Under the pieces are notes generated by a model. The model saw only the letters and a list, made by a program, of their open reading frames with translations, was not told the DNA's origin and did no database searches. Positions 38,504-48,462 of a DNA stretch of 64,000 nucleotides are shown in pieces (the stretch's first letter is position 1; each line of letters opens with the position of its first letter). A program made the translations under genes and the position numbers. Source of the DNA: Ramlibacter pallidus (GTDB lineage Bacteria > Pseudomonadota > Gammaproteobacteria > Burkholderiales > Burkholderiaceae_C); assembly GCF_015070875.1 (NCBI RefSeq), contig NZ_JADDIV010000005.1:467085-531084 (forward strand), given 5' to 3'.

Positions 38504-39319
38504 TCAACCTCTGGAGTCTAGCGCGTTCCGGATGCCGGACAGGAAGCTGGACAGGGCCGGCAGCACCTGCTCGCGCGGCTGCTCTTCCACGACCTGGATG
38601 ACCTTCGTGCCGATCACGACGGCATCGGCGACGCGGCCGATCGCGCGCGCCGTCTGGGCGTCGCGGATGCCGAAGCCGACGCCGACCGGGATCTTCACGT
38701 GCTTGCGGATCCTCGGCAGCGCCTCTTCCACCGCCGCCGTGTCCAGATGGCCGGCGCCGGTCACGCCCTTGAGCGACACGTAGTAGACGTAGCCGCTGGC
38801 GACGCGCGCGACCTGCTGGATGCGCTGCTCCGTGCTGGTGGGGGCCAGCAGGAAGATCAGGTCGAGGCCGTGCTGCTTCAGCTGCGCGGCAAAAGCCTCG
38901 CATTCCTCCGGCGGGTAGTCGACGATCAGCACGCCGTCGACGCCGGCCGCGCCGGCATCGCGCGCGAAGCTTGCCGCACCGTGGGTGAGCTCGTAGCGCT
39001 CCACCGGGTTGGCGTAACCCATCAGCACGACCGGCGTGTCCGCGTCCTTCGTCCGGAACGTGCGCACCATCTCCAGCACCTGCGCCAGCCCGATGCCCAG
39101 GGCCAAGGCGCGCTCGCCGGCCTTCTGGATCACCGGCCCGTCGGCCATGGGGTCGGAGAAGGGCACGCCCAGTTCGATCACGTCGCTCCCGGCTTCGACC
39201 ATCGCGTGCATCAGCGAAGGCGTGATGTCGGCGAAGGGGAAGCCGGCGGTGATGTAGGGGATGAGGGCCTTGCGCTGTTCGCGCGCCAGCCGCTCGAAGG
39301 TCTTTCCGATGCGGCTCAT
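38504..39319 (-). CDS. trpA: Tryptophan synthase alpha chain
   Basis: Cleaves indole-3-glycerol phosphate to indole and glyceraldehyde 3-phosphate. The 271-residue TIM barrel has catalytic Glu49 and Asp60 in [16 protein letters not shown], the same numbering as Salmonella TrpA, plus [12 protein letters not shown] and GFGIRD. ATG 39319 ([11 protein letters not shown]) is the family start. It is separated from trpB by an 85-bp gap filled by a GC-rich repeat. Confidence 0.97.
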   Translation of the reverse strand: MSRIGKTFERLAREQRKALIPYITAGFPFADITPSLMHAMVEAGSDVIELGVPFSDPMADGPVIQKAGERALALGIGLAQVLEMVRTFRTKDADTPVVLMGYANPVERYELTHGAASFARDAGAAGVDGVLIVDYPPEECEAFAAQLKQHGLDLIFLLAPTSTEQRIQQVARVASGYVYYVSLKGVTGAGHLDTAAVEEALPRIRKHVKIPVGVGFGIRDAQTARAIGRVADAVVIGTKVIQVVEEQPREQVLPALSSFLSGIRNALDSRG

Positions 39320-39337
39320 TCTGCCTCCCGACGAGCC

Positions 39338-39402
39338 GCCTCTAGGGGGGCAGGCGCCCCCTCGGGGGGCAGCGACGACACGAAGTGCGGAGCGTGGGGG
39401 CA
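39338..39402. repeat. Comamonadaceae-type intergenic GC repeat between trpB and trpA
   Basis: A run of short GC hairpins: AGGGGG / CCCCCT at 39344-39362 and a GGGGGGCAGCGACGACACG segment followed by AAGTGCGGAGCGTGGGGGC. From memory, elements with this core recur in Comamonadaceae intergenic regions near stop codons. In this window I find no second full copy, so repetition must be checked in the genome. Confidence 0.5.
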
Positions 39403-39404
39403 CC

Positions 39405-40632
<1,228 letters not shown>

Positions 40633-40655
<23 letters not shown>

Positions 40656-41337
40656 TCGGGGACCTTGCAAGAAGCGCGTCGGCGGCCCGCACGGCCGCGA
40701 CGAACCGATGGATCTTGCCGGCGTCCTTGATGCCCTTGTCGGACTCGACGCCGGAGCTCACGTCAACGGCCAGCGTCCGGAAACGCGGCCGCACCTGCGT
40801 GATGCCATCGCCCACGTTTGCAGGTGTGAGCCCACCAGACAAAACGGCGTGAAAGCTGGCGCTTGGAGGAAGGCGTGACCAAGGGAATGTCTTGCCGGCG
40901 CCGCCGTAGCCTTCGACGTGCGCGTCGAGGAGCAGGGCGGTCGCCCGGGAGTGATCTGCCGCGAATTCTAGCAAGTCGAAGGAGGCCGACGGGTCGAGCG
41001 GGATCCGGGCGGCGCGCAGGTAGGGGCGGCCGGCGCTCGCCTGCGCGCAATGGGCCGGTGTCTCGTCGCCATGAAACTGCAGCATCGCCGCCGGCACCTG
41101 CCCGCACGCGTCCCGCACGCGCTCCGGGGTTTCGTTGACGAACAGCAGCACCGGCGTCACGAAAGGCGGCAGCCGCCGCGCGAGTTCAGCGGCGCGCGCG
41201 GCTTCGACGAAGCGCGGGCTCTTCGGATAGAGCACGAATCCGACGGCGTCCGCGCCGGCTTCCACCGCGGCATCCACGTCCTGCTCGCGCGTGAGGCCGC
41301 AGATCTTGATGCGTGTCCGGTGCGCCAGGGGGCTCAT
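40633..41337 (-). CDS. trpF: Phosphoribosylanthranilate isomerase
   Basis: Amadori rearrangement step of tryptophan synthesis. The 234-residue TIM barrel has the N-terminal catalytic Cys in [39 protein letters not shown] with the acid Asp, and [10 protein letters not shown] then [18 protein letters not shown] 41337 overlaps the truA stop by 4 nt (ATGA). The trpF-trpB-trpA-accD order is standard for this group. Confidence 0.96.
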
Positions 41338-42116
41338 GGCAGTCCATCATACGCAGCCACCCGGTCGGGCAGGCCCCAGTGCGCGTCGTACAGCGGGCCG
41401 AGGAAGTACAGGCCGTCGGGCGAGAAGGTCGGCGCCGCCGCGTCGCGGCTGCGTGCCGCCAGCACTTCGCGCATCCAACCGGGCGGCTGCAGTCCCTGGC
41501 CCACCACCAGCAGGCAGCCCATGAGGTTGCGGATCATGTGGTGCAGGAACGCGTTGGCCTGGAAATCGAAGCGCCAGTAGGCGCCGCGGCGCGTGATCCG
41601 CACCGGCTCCAGCGTCTTCACCGGGCTTTTCGCCTGGCAGGAGGACGCGCGGAACGACGTGAAGTCATGCTCGCCGGCCAGGTGCGCGGCGGCGGCCTGC
41701 ATCGCCGCGAGGTCGAGCGGCCGGAAGACCCAGCCGACCCGGCCGGCGTCGACGCTCGGCCGCACCGGCGATTCGAGCAGCACGTAGGCGTAGCGGCGCG
41801 CCCTGGCGCTGGCGCGCGAATGGAAGGCCTCGGGCACGGAGTGCGCCCACTGCACGGCGATGTCCGCGGGCAGGAAGGTGTTGGTGCCGCGCACCCAGGA
41901 GAACGGCTCGCGCGCCAGTTCGGTGTCGAAGTGCACCACCTGCATGAGGCCGTGCACGCCGGCATCGGTGCGGCCGGCGCAGACGGTGGCGACCTGCTGC
42001 GTCGTGAAGCGCCCGAGCGCCGCCTCCAGGTGGTCCTGCACGGTGCGGCCCGACGGCTGGCTCTGCCAGCCGTCATAGGCCTGTCCGTTGTAGCTGATGC
42101 CGAGGGCGATTCTCAC
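41334..42116 (-). CDS. truA: tRNA pseudouridine(38-40) synthase TruA
   Basis: Makes pseudouridine at positions 38-40 of the tRNA anticodon arm. The 260-residue enzyme has the catalytic Asp51 in CAGRTDAGVHG, FHSRASARARRYAYVL, and NAFLHHMIRNLMG. The start is GTG at 42116, giving MRIALGISYNGQAYDGWQSQ, the family N-terminus; a TTG three codons earlier is possible. The gene starts just after the fimV terminator, so it may need read-through or its own promoter in the 57-bp gap. Confidence 0.94.
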   Translation of the reverse strand: MRIALGISYNGQAYDGWQSQPSGRTVQDHLEAALGRFTTQQVATVCAGRTDAGVHGLMQVVHFDTELAREPFSWVRGTNTFLPADIAVQWAHSVPEAFHSRASARARRYAYVLLESPVRPSVDAGRVGWVFRPLDLAAMQAAAAHLAGEHDFTSFRASSCQAKSPVKTLEPVRITRRGAYWRFDFQANAFLHHMIRNLMGCLLVVGQGLQPPGWMREVLAARSRDAAAPTFSPDGLYFLGPLYDAHWGLPDRVAAYDGLP

Positions 42117-42120
42117 TGGA

Positions 42121-42151
42121 GCCAAAAGGAAAGGGCCGCTGCGCGGCCCTT
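42121..42151 (-). terminator. Intrinsic terminator between fimV and truA
   Basis: On the minus strand AAGGGCCGC and GCGGCCCTT form a 9-bp stem with a 3-nt loop followed by a T-rich tail (TTTCCTTTT). It lies 22 nt after the fimV stop and directly before the truA start. Confidence 0.7.
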
Positions 42152-42173
42152 CTTGCGTCTGCGGATGGCGACC

Positions 42174-45080
42174 TTAGCCGATTTCGGCCAGCAGGCGCTG
42201 CGCGCGGGACTTCAGGTCGCCCGAGGCTTCGGCCAGCACTTCCTCGGCCAGGCTGCGGGCGCCGTCGGCGTCGCCGATCGCGTTGAACTCCTCCGCCAGG
42301 GCCAGCTTGGTGGCCAGCGGGCTGTCGCCGTCCGCGTCACCGGAGGCAGCGGGGGGCGCGACGTCGAGGTTCAGCGCCGGGTCCGCGGCGAACGCCGGGG
42401 CCTTCGCGGCCGGTGCGGGCGCAGGCGCAGCGCTGCCGGGCAGGTCCAGGGACAGGCCGCCGAGGTCGAACTCCATCATCCCGTTGTCGGGAGCGGCCGG
42501 TGCCGGGGCCGGTGCCGCCTTGGCGACGGGAGCGGGGACCGGGGACGGCGAGAAGTCGAGGCTGTTGGCATCGACGTTCAGCGAGGGCGATTCGAGCTGC
42601 ACCGGCTGCGTCTTGCCGAGGTCCAGGCTGGGCGCGCTGCTGAAGTCCATGACCATCGGCGGCGGTTCCACCACCGGTGCCGGCGCGGGCGCCGGGCGGG
42701 CGGCCGCCACGGGCGCCGGTGCCGGCGGCTGCAGCGTCTCCGGCTCGTCCCCGAGGGAGAAGTCCAGGTCCAGGTCGATGTCGGACGCGGCGGGAGCCGG
42801 GGCCGGCGCGGGGCGCGCGGCGGCTGCCAGAGCGGCACCACCGGCGGCGGCGGCCACGGCCCCTGCGCCGGGCTGGCCACCGCGGTACAGCGGGTTCTGC
42901 GGATCGAGGTCGCGGCCCAGGTCGCAGATGTGCTCCCACTCCTGGCCGGAGCCGCGCGTGAGGTTGTAGGCCTCGGCGGCGACGACTTCGAACGCTTTCA
43001 CGTCACGCCGCTTCGCGTAGATCTCGAGCAGCTTGGCGTGGATCGCGACGCGTTGCGGGTTGATCCGCAGCGCTTCCTTGAGGATTTCCTCGGCCTGCAG
43101 GTCGCGGCCGTAGGCCAGGTACACGTCGGCCTCGGCCACCGGGTCGACGTCGCCGGCGGCGTCGAGCTGGCTGGGCGAATAGACCATCGACGAACCCGTG
43201 GGGTTGTTGGTCTCGGCGGTGTCGATGCGCTGCCCGCCGCTGGCGCCGAAGAAGGAATCCGGCTGCAGGCGGCTTTCGAGGAAGGAGCTGTCGACGGCGG
43301 CCGTCTTGCGCTTCTGGCGCAGCTTGTAGAAACCGAAGCCCGCCAGGATGGCCAGCAGGGCCACGGCCAGCGCGGGCACCAGCGGGTTCTCCTGCAGGTC
43401 GTCCAGCAGGCTCGGCTCGGGTTCGGGCGGCGGCGGCGGGCGGCGGACAGGCGCCGCCGCGGGGGCGGCAGCGGTCGTTGCGGCGGGCGCCACGGCCGCG
43501 GCCGCCGCGGACGCAGCGGGCGTGCCGGCGGCGGCCGGGGTTTCGGACGGAGCCGGGGCGGCGGCGCTCGCCGCCGGCGTGGTCACGGCCGCTGCCGCGG
43601 GTGCGGGTGCGGGCGTGGGGGCAGGCGTCGGTGCCGGCGTCGGAGCCGGAGTGGGGGCCGGCGTCGGAGCCGGAGTGGGCGCCGGCGTAGGCGCCGGGGT
43701 CGGTGCAGGCGTCGGGGCGGGCGCCGCAGCGCGCGGCGCGGCGGTGGCGGGCGTCCCCGCGGCAGGCGCCGCGGCCGTGGTCGTGCCGGGGCGGGGCGCG
43801 GGTGCGGGTGCGGGTGCGGTCACGCCGGGCGGCGTCGGGATGCCGGCGCCCGGGCGGGTGCCCGTTCCCGTGCCGGTACCGGCGGCACCCGGCGTGGCGC
43901 CTTGCAGCCGGTTCAGGTCCGAGAGGTTCTTGTTCAGCTCGGCGACGCGCGTGGCGGCATCGCGGGCCGCGCGGTCGCGGGCGATCTGGTCGGCGGCGGC
44001 CTTGCCCTGCACGGCGCCCTTGGAGAGCTGCAGGCGGTCGGCGTTGGCCTGGCCGGCGCGGCGGTCTTCCACCTGCGCCTGCACCTGGCCGCTGGCGGCA
44101 CGGCCGGCGGTGGGCGCCGAGGAGGCGGGCACGCCTTCGGCGAGGCGGCGGCGGAACTCGTTGAAGTCGCGGCTTTGCACCACCAGCGTCTGGCGGGCCT
44201 GCTCGGGCGCCACGGCGCTGGCCTGGTCGCCGCTGGGCACTTCCAGCACGGCGCCGGCGCGCAAGCGGTTCACGTTGCCGTCGACGAATGCGTCGGGGTT
44301 GGCTTGCAGCAGCGCCACCAGCATCTGGTCCAGCGAGACGCTGGCCGGCTTGTTGGCCGCCGCGATGCGGCCGGCCGTGTCGCCGGCCTGCACGGTCACG
44401 CGCTTGCCGTCGCCGGAAGGCGTGGGCGCGGCGGCGGGTGCCGGGGCGGAGGCGGAAGGCGCGGGAGCGGAAGACGAGGGCGCCGGCGCGGCGGGCGCCG
44501 GGCTGGCGGCGCGCGGGGCAGGGGCCGGTCGCGTGGTGGCGGAGCCGCCGGGCGCGCGTTGCGCCGGCGGGGTGACCCGGGCCGTCAGCGGGGCGCCGGG
44601 CTGGCGCAGGCTCGGCGGGTCGAACAGCATGGTGAAGTCACGCTGCACGCGGCCCGACGACCAGGCGGCTTCCAGGATCACGTCGACGAAGGGTTCGTTG
44701 ACGGCGCGGTCGCTCGCCAGCTGCAGGAAGTAGCTGCCGTCCGGACGGCGCTGCAGCGTGATGCTGACGTTGGCGAGCGCGGGGCTGTATTCGAGGCCTG
44801 CCGAACGGAAGGCCTGCGGCGCGGCGATGTTCGCGCGCAGCGAGTTGATCTCCTCGGGCGAGATCTGCGGCACGTCGACCTCGGCACGCAGCGGCTCGCC
44901 CAGCGCGGACTGGACCTGCACACGGCCGAGGGCCAGGGCTTGCGCGTCGGAAGGCGCGAAGCCGAAGGTGACTGCCGCGGCCAGTGCTAGCGCGGACAGC
45001 CGGTGCTTCGGCAGGCTCTTCGGATTCGGCGTCCCCACTGCTCGTTCGAGAGGCAGTCTTGTTCTCTTCATGCGGGCCAT
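42174..45080 (-). CDS. fimV: FimV-like pilus/polarity hub protein
   Basis: 968-residue inner-membrane protein related to Pseudomonas FimV, which organises the cell pole and type IV pilus assembly. It has a signal region (to about 50, ending AQALALG), a conserved FimV N-domain, a LysM domain (about 227-285, VTVQAGDTAGRIAAANK), an Ala-rich region, about nine TPAP repeats near residues 455-495, one membrane helix (about 562-588, LVPALAVALLAILAGFG), an acidic Ala/Pro-rich cytoplasmic tail, and the C-terminal FimV domain (KLALAEEFNAIGDADGARSLA). ATG 45080 is used; Met4 at 45071 is possible. It sits after asd with its own promoter. Confidence 0.9.
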   Translation of the reverse strand: MARMKRTRLPLERAVGTPNPKSLPKHRLSALALAAAVTFGFAPSDAQALALGRVQVQSALGEPLRAEVDVPQISPEEINSLRANIAAPQAFRSAGLEYSPALANVSITLQRRPDGSYFLQLASDRAVNEPFVDVILEAAWSSGRVQRDFTMLFDPPSLRQPGAPLTARVTPPAQRAPGGSATTRPAPAPRAASPAPAAPAPSSSAPAPSASAPAPAAAPTPSGDGKRVTVQAGDTAGRIAAANKPASVSLDQMLVALLQANPDAFVDGNVNRLRAGAVLEVPSGDQASAVAPEQARQTLVVQSRDFNEFRRRLAEGVPASSAPTAGRAASGQVQAQVEDRRAGQANADRLQLSKGAVQGKAAADQIARDRAARDAATRVAELNKNLSDLNRLQGATPGAAGTGTGTGTRPGAGIPTPPGVTAPAPAPAPRPGTTTAAAPAAGTPATAAPRAAAPAPTPAPTPAPTPAPTPAPTPAPTPAPTPAPTPAPTPAPAPAAAAVTTPAASAAAPAPSETPAAAGTPAASAAAAAVAPAATTAAAPAAAPVRRPPPPPEPEPSLLDDLQENPLVPALAVALLAILAGFGFYKLRQKRKTAAVDSSFLESRLQPDSFFGASGGQRIDTAETNNPTGSSMVYSPSQLDAAGDVDPVAEADVYLAYGRDLQAEEILKEALRINPQRVAIHAKLLEIYAKRRDVKAFEVVAAEAYNLTRGSGQEWEHICDLGRDLDPQNPLYRGGQPGAGAVAAAAGGAALAAAARPAPAPAPAASDIDLDLDFSLGDEPETLQPPAPAPVAAARPAPAPAPVVEPPPMVMDFSSAPSLDLGKTQPVQLESPSLNVDANSLDFSPSPVPAPVAKAAPAPAPAAPDNGMMEFDLGGLSLDLPGSAAPAPAPAAKAPAFAADPALNLDVAPPAASGDADGDSPLATKLALAEEFNAIGDADGARSLAEEVLAEASGDLKSRAQRLLAEIG

Positions 45081-45106
45081 TGCCTCGAGGCTTAATTCGA
45101 AAAAGG

Positions 45107-45135
45107 ACCATAGCAGCAACGTCTTAGACTGACAA
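45107..45135 (-). promoter_or_regulatory. Candidate sigma-70 promoter of fimV
   Basis: On the minus strand TTGTCA (45130-45135) and TATGGT (45107-45112) are exactly 17 bp apart, matching the consensus in 5 and 4 positions. It lies about 27 bp upstream of the fimV ATG and after the asd terminator. Confidence 0.5.
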
Positions 45136-45244
45136 GCTGAGACACCGCTTAACGTCCGTGGAACGCTTGCACACAGCTTGTCGCACGCGTCCTTGTTGTC
45201 GCTGGACAACGCGCCGTAACGCGTGGATACAGCCGATGGTCCAG

Positions 45245-45271
45245 AAAAAAGCGCCGCATCGCGGCGCTTTT
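45245..45271 (-). terminator. Intrinsic terminator after asd
   Basis: GCGCCGC / GCGGCGC with flanking A/T (AAAAAAGCGCCGC ... GCGGCGCTTTT) forms an 11-bp stem with a 3-nt loop. On the minus strand it ends in six T, 22 nt after the asd stop. It separates the leu-asd genes from fimV. Confidence 0.85.
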
Positions 45272-45292
45272 CGTCACCCCGCGCGACGCCGT

Positions 45293-46441
45293 TCAGGCGT
45301 CGAGCAGGATGCGCAGCATGCGGCGCAGCGGCTCCGCCGCGCCCCACAGCAGCTGGTCGCCGATGGTGAACGCGCCGACGTAGTCGGAACCCATCGCGAG
45401 CTTGCGGATGCGGCCCACGGGGATCTGCAGCGTGCCTGTGACGGCCACCGGCGTGAGGCCCTGCAGCGTTGCTTCGCGCGTGTTGGGCACCACCTTCACC
45501 CACTCGTTGTCGGCGGCGATCATGGCCTCGAGGTCGGCGAGCGGCACGTCCTTCTTCAGCTTGAAGGTGAGCGCCTGCGAGTGGCAGCGCATGGCGCCCA
45601 CGCGCACGCAGAAGCCGTCGACCGGTACGGCCTGCGTGCCGAACGCCTCGCCCTGTCCCAGGATCTTGTTGGTCTCGGCGCCGGCCTTCCATTCCTCGCG
45701 CGACACGCCGCCGCCCAGGTCCTTGTCGATCCAGGGGATCAGCGAGCCGCCCAGCGGCACGCCGAAGTTGGTGGTCTCTTCGCCCGACATCGACTGCTGG
45801 CGCGCCAGCACCTTGCGGTCGATCTCGAGGATCGCGGACTTCGGGTCGTCCAGCAGCGCGCGCACCTCGCCGTTCAGCGTGCCGAACTGCGTGAGCAGCT
45901 CGCGCATGTGCTGGGCGCCGCCGCCGGACGCCGCCTGGTAGGTCATGCTGGTCATCCACTCGACCAGGCCCGCCTTGTACAGCGCGCCCACGCCCATCAG
46001 CATGCAGCTGACGGTGCAGTTGCCGCCGATCCAGTTGCGGCCGCCCTTGCCCAGGGCGTTCTTGATGACGGGCAGGTTGACGGGGTCCAGGATGATGACC
46101 GCGTCGTCCTTCATGCGCAGGGTGGAGGCCGCATCGATCCAGTGGCCGCTCCAGCCGGCCGCGCGGAGCTTGGGGAACACCTCGGTGGTGTAGTCCCCAC
46201 CCTGGGCGGTGATGACGATGTCGCACTTCTTCAGCGCCTCGATGTCGAAGGCGTCCTTCAGCGCGGTCTCGTTCTTCGCCATGGCCGGGGCCTTGCCGCC
46301 GGCATTGGAGGTGGAGAAGAACACCGGCTCGATCAGGCCGAAGTCGCCTTCGGCCTGCATGCGGTCCATGAGGACCGAGCCGACCATGCCGCGCCAGCCG
46401 ACGAGGCCGACCAGCGGTTGTTGTGCGTTGGAGAGAGTCAT
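45293..46441 (-). CDS. asd: Aspartate-semialdehyde dehydrogenase
   Basis: Reduces aspartyl phosphate to the semialdehyde, feeding lysine, threonine, methionine and cell-wall diaminopimelate. The 382-residue protein has [24 protein letters not shown], the active Cys142 in [11 protein letters not shown], and [14 protein letters not shown] with the catalytic His. It has AAAGG 8 nt before the ATG. It follows leuB by 77 nt containing a strong hairpin, the conserved leu-asd arrangement. Confidence 0.97.
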   Translation of the reverse strand: MTLSNAQQPLVGLVGWRGMVGSVLMDRMQAEGDFGLIEPVFFSTSNAGGKAPAMAKNETALKDAFDIEALKKCDIVITAQGGDYTTEVFPKLRAAGWSGHWIDAASTLRMKDDAVIILDPVNLPVIKNALGKGGRNWIGGNCTVSCMLMGVGALYKAGLVEWMTSMTYQAASGGGAQHMRELLTQFGTLNGEVRALLDDPKSAILEIDRKVLARQQSMSGEETTNFGVPLGGSLIPWIDKDLGGGVSREEWKAGAETNKILGQGEAFGTQAVPVDGFCVRVGAMRCHSQALTFKLKKDVPLADLEAMIAADNEWVKVVPNTREATLQGLTPVAVTGTLQIPVGRIRKLAMGSDYVGAFTIGDQLLWGAAEPLRRMLRILLDA

Positions 46442-46470
46442 CGTCGCGCCTTTCAGTGGAAGTCCTGTGT

Positions 46471-46495
46471 TTCCCCGGCTCGTCTGGCCGGGGAA
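46471..46495. repeat. Hairpin between leuB and asd
   Basis: TTCCCCGGC / GCCGGGGAA, a perfect 9-bp stem with a 7-nt loop. There is no T run, so it is probably an mRNA processing or stability element between leuB and asd rather than a terminator. Confidence 0.55.
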
Positions 46496-46518
46496 CGGGC
46501 GCGACGAACCGGAGCCTG

Positions 46519-47610
46519 CTAGCTCTTGGTAATCGTCTTCTTGGTGATGGCCGCAACCACCGCGTCGCCCATCTCGCGGGTACCGACCTTGCGGGTGCCT
46601 TCCGACCAGATGTCGGCCGTGCGCAGCCCCTGCGCCAGCACGTCCTTCACCGCGGACTCGATGCGGTCGGCGGCGTGGGGCTGGTTCAGGGAGAAGCGGA
46701 GCATCATGGCGGCTGACAGTATTGTAGCCAAAGGATTGGCGATGCCCTTGCCGGCGATGTCCGGCGCGCTGCCGTGGGACGGCTCGTACAGCCCCTGGCT
46801 GGACGCGTTCAGGCTGGCCGAGGGCAGCATGCCGATGGAGCCGGTCAGCATCGCGGCCTCGTCGGACAGGATGTCGCCGAACATGTTGCCGGTGACCACC
46901 ACGTCGAAGGCCTTGGGCTGCTTGACCAGCTGCATGGCCGCGTTGTCCACGTACATGTGGTCCAGCTTCACGTCGGGATACTGCTGGCCGACTTCCGTGA
47001 CCACGTCCTTCCAGAACTGGAAGGTTTCCAGCACGTTGGCCTTGTCGACGCTGGTCACCCTCTTGCTGCGCTTGCGCGCGGCCTGGAAGGCAACGTGCGC
47101 GATCCGCTCGATCTCCGGGCGGGTGTAGCGCATCGTGTCGAACGCCTCCTCCGCGCCGGCGAACGCGCCGTCGGGCGAGGCGCGCCGGCCGCGCGGCTGG
47201 CCGAAATAGATGTCGCCGGTCAGCTCGCGGATGATCAGGATGTCGAGGCCGCTCACGAGCTCCGGCTTGAGGCTGGAGGCGTGCGTCAGCTGCTCGTAGC
47301 AGATCGCCGGGCGGAAGTTCGCGAACAGGCCGAGGTTCCTGCGCAGGCCCAGGATGGCCTGCTCCGGGCGGAACTGCCGCTCCAGCTTGTCGTACTTCCA
47401 GTCGCCCACGGCGCCGAACAGCACGGCGTCCGCTTCCTTGGCCAGCTTCAGCGTCGCCTCGGGCAGCGGATGGCCATGGCGGTCGTAGGCCACGCCGCCG
47501 ACGTCCGCGGTCTCCATCTCGAACTGCAGGTCGAGGACCTGGAGCACCTTCACGGCCTCGGCCACGATTTCGGTGCCGATGCCGTCGCCCGGCAGCACTG
47601 CGATCTTCAT
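46519..47610 (-). CDS. leuB: 3-isopropylmalate dehydrogenase
   Basis: Oxidatively decarboxylates 3-isopropylmalate in leucine synthesis, with NAD. The 363-residue protein has the N-terminal [18 protein letters not shown], the substrate-loop segment [14 protein letters not shown], the metal-binding [13 protein letters not shown] and [11 protein letters not shown], and the nucleotide stretch [18 protein letters not shown]. It lies 7 nt after leuD and 77 nt before asd, in the leuC-ecn-leuD-leuB-asd unit. Confidence 0.97.
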   Translation of the reverse strand: MKIAVLPGDGIGTEIVAEAVKVLQVLDLQFEMETADVGGVAYDRHGHPLPEATLKLAKEADAVLFGAVGDWKYDKLERQFRPEQAILGLRRNLGLFANFRPAICYEQLTHASSLKPELVSGLDILIIRELTGDIYFGQPRGRRASPDGAFAGAEEAFDTMRYTRPEIERIAHVAFQAARKRSKRVTSVDKANVLETFQFWKDVVTEVGQQYPDVKLDHMYVDNAAMQLVKQPKAFDVVVTGNMFGDILSDEAAMLTGSIGMLPSASLNASSQGLYEPSHGSAPDIAGKGIANPLATILSAAMMLRFSLNQPHAADRIESAVKDVLAQGLRTADIWSEGTRKVGTREMGDAVVAAITKKTITKS

Positions 47611-47617
47611 TGCTTTC

Positions 47618-48268
47618 CTATCCTTGCAGGGTGTGGGCGAGCCAGGGCTTGGTGGCCAGGCGCCGGGCCTCGAAGGCCTTGATCTTGTCGGACTGCCGCA
47701 GCGTGAGGCCGATGTCGTCCAGCCCGTTGAGCAGGCAGTACTTGCGGAACGCCTGGACCTCGAACGGGATCTCCTCGCCCTGCGGCTTCACCACGACCTG
47801 GCGCTCCAGGTCGATCGTGAGTTCGTAGCCCGGGAAGGCGTAGACCTCGTCGAACAGCTTCGCGACGGTGGATTCCGGCAGCACGATCGGCAGCAGGCCG
47901 TTCTTGAAGCAGTTGTTGAAGAAGATGTCGGCGTAGCTGGGCGCGATCAGGGCGCGGAAGCCGTACTGCTGGATCGCCCACGGCGCATGCTCGCGCGAGG
48001 AGCCGCAGCCGAAGTTCCGGCGCGCCAGCAGCACCGAAGCGTTGCGGTAGCGCGGCTGGTTCAGCACGAAGTCCGGGTTCGGCTTGCGGGACGCCGGGTC
48101 GGAATCGGGCTGGCCCGGGTCCAGGTAGCGCCACTCGTCGAACAGGTTCGGGCCGAACCCCGTCTTGGTGATGCGTTTGAGGAACTGCTTGGGAATGATC
48201 GCGTCGGTGTCGACGTTCTCGCGGTCGATGGGGGCGACCACGCCCTTGTGGATTTGAAATGATTCCAT
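47618..48268 (-). CDS. leuD: 3-isopropylmalate dehydratase small subunit
   Basis: Small subunit of the leucine-pathway dehydratase (swivelling domain). The 216-residue protein has the N-terminal [15 protein letters not shown], the active-site loop [14 protein letters not shown] with the serine that contacts substrate, and [13 protein letters not shown]. It works with LeuC, encoded upstream, but the two are separated by a small lipoprotein gene rather than adjacent. Confidence 0.96.
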   Translation of the reverse strand: MESFQIHKGVVAPIDRENVDTDAIIPKQFLKRITKTGFGPNLFDEWRYLDPGQPDSDPASRKPNPDFVLNQPRYRNASVLLARRNFGCGSSREHAPWAIQQYGFRALIAPSYADIFFNNCFKNGLLPIVLPESTVAKLFDEVYAFPGYELTIDLERQVVVKPQGEEIPFEVQAFRKYCLLNGLDDIGLTLRQSDKIKAFEARRLATKPWLAHTLQG

Positions 48269-48316
48269 GATCAGAGGGGCCGAGCACCGCTTCGCTGGTG
48301 GTCCGTCCCCAGGTCC

Positions 48317-48445
48317 TTATTTCTTCTTGCCCACGTCTTCGATCTTCTCCCCGGCCTTCTGCACGTCCTGGCCGACGCCGCGGACGGTGTTGCAGCCGGC
48401 CAGCACGAACGCGGCGGCGAGGAGGGTGGCGATGGTCTTGGTCAT
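48317..48445 (-). CDS. Entericidin-like small lipoprotein
   Basis: 42-residue lipoprotein: signal sequence MTKTIATLLAAAFVLAGC with lipobox LAGC (Cys18 lipidated), then a charged, probably helical tail NTVRGVGQDVQKAGEKIED. This is the entericidin A/B (Ecn) family. Entericidins were proposed as a membrane antidote/toxin pair linked to stationary phase. Here a single copy lies inside the leu operon between leuC (17 nt away) and leuD (48 nt away), on the same strand, so it is presumably co-transcribed with leucine genes. A longer frame in phase overlaps leuC and is not used. Confidence 0.8.
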   Translation of the reverse strand: MTKTIATLLAAAFVLAGCNTVRGVGQDVQKAGEKIEDVGKKK

Positions 48446-48462
48446 GGGGGCTCCTTCAGGTT

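Noticed and set aside
41313..44990. An antisense open frame of over 1200 codons across truA and fimV
   Set aside because: Its translation is Arg/Gly/His-rich without any domain, while the minus strand encodes clear TruA and FimV proteins.
42174..46556. A single minus-strand frame of 1460 codons joining fimV to sequence over asd
   Set aside because: The first 490 codons only shadow asd in another frame; fimV has its own promoter, start and signal sequence, and asd has its own terminator.
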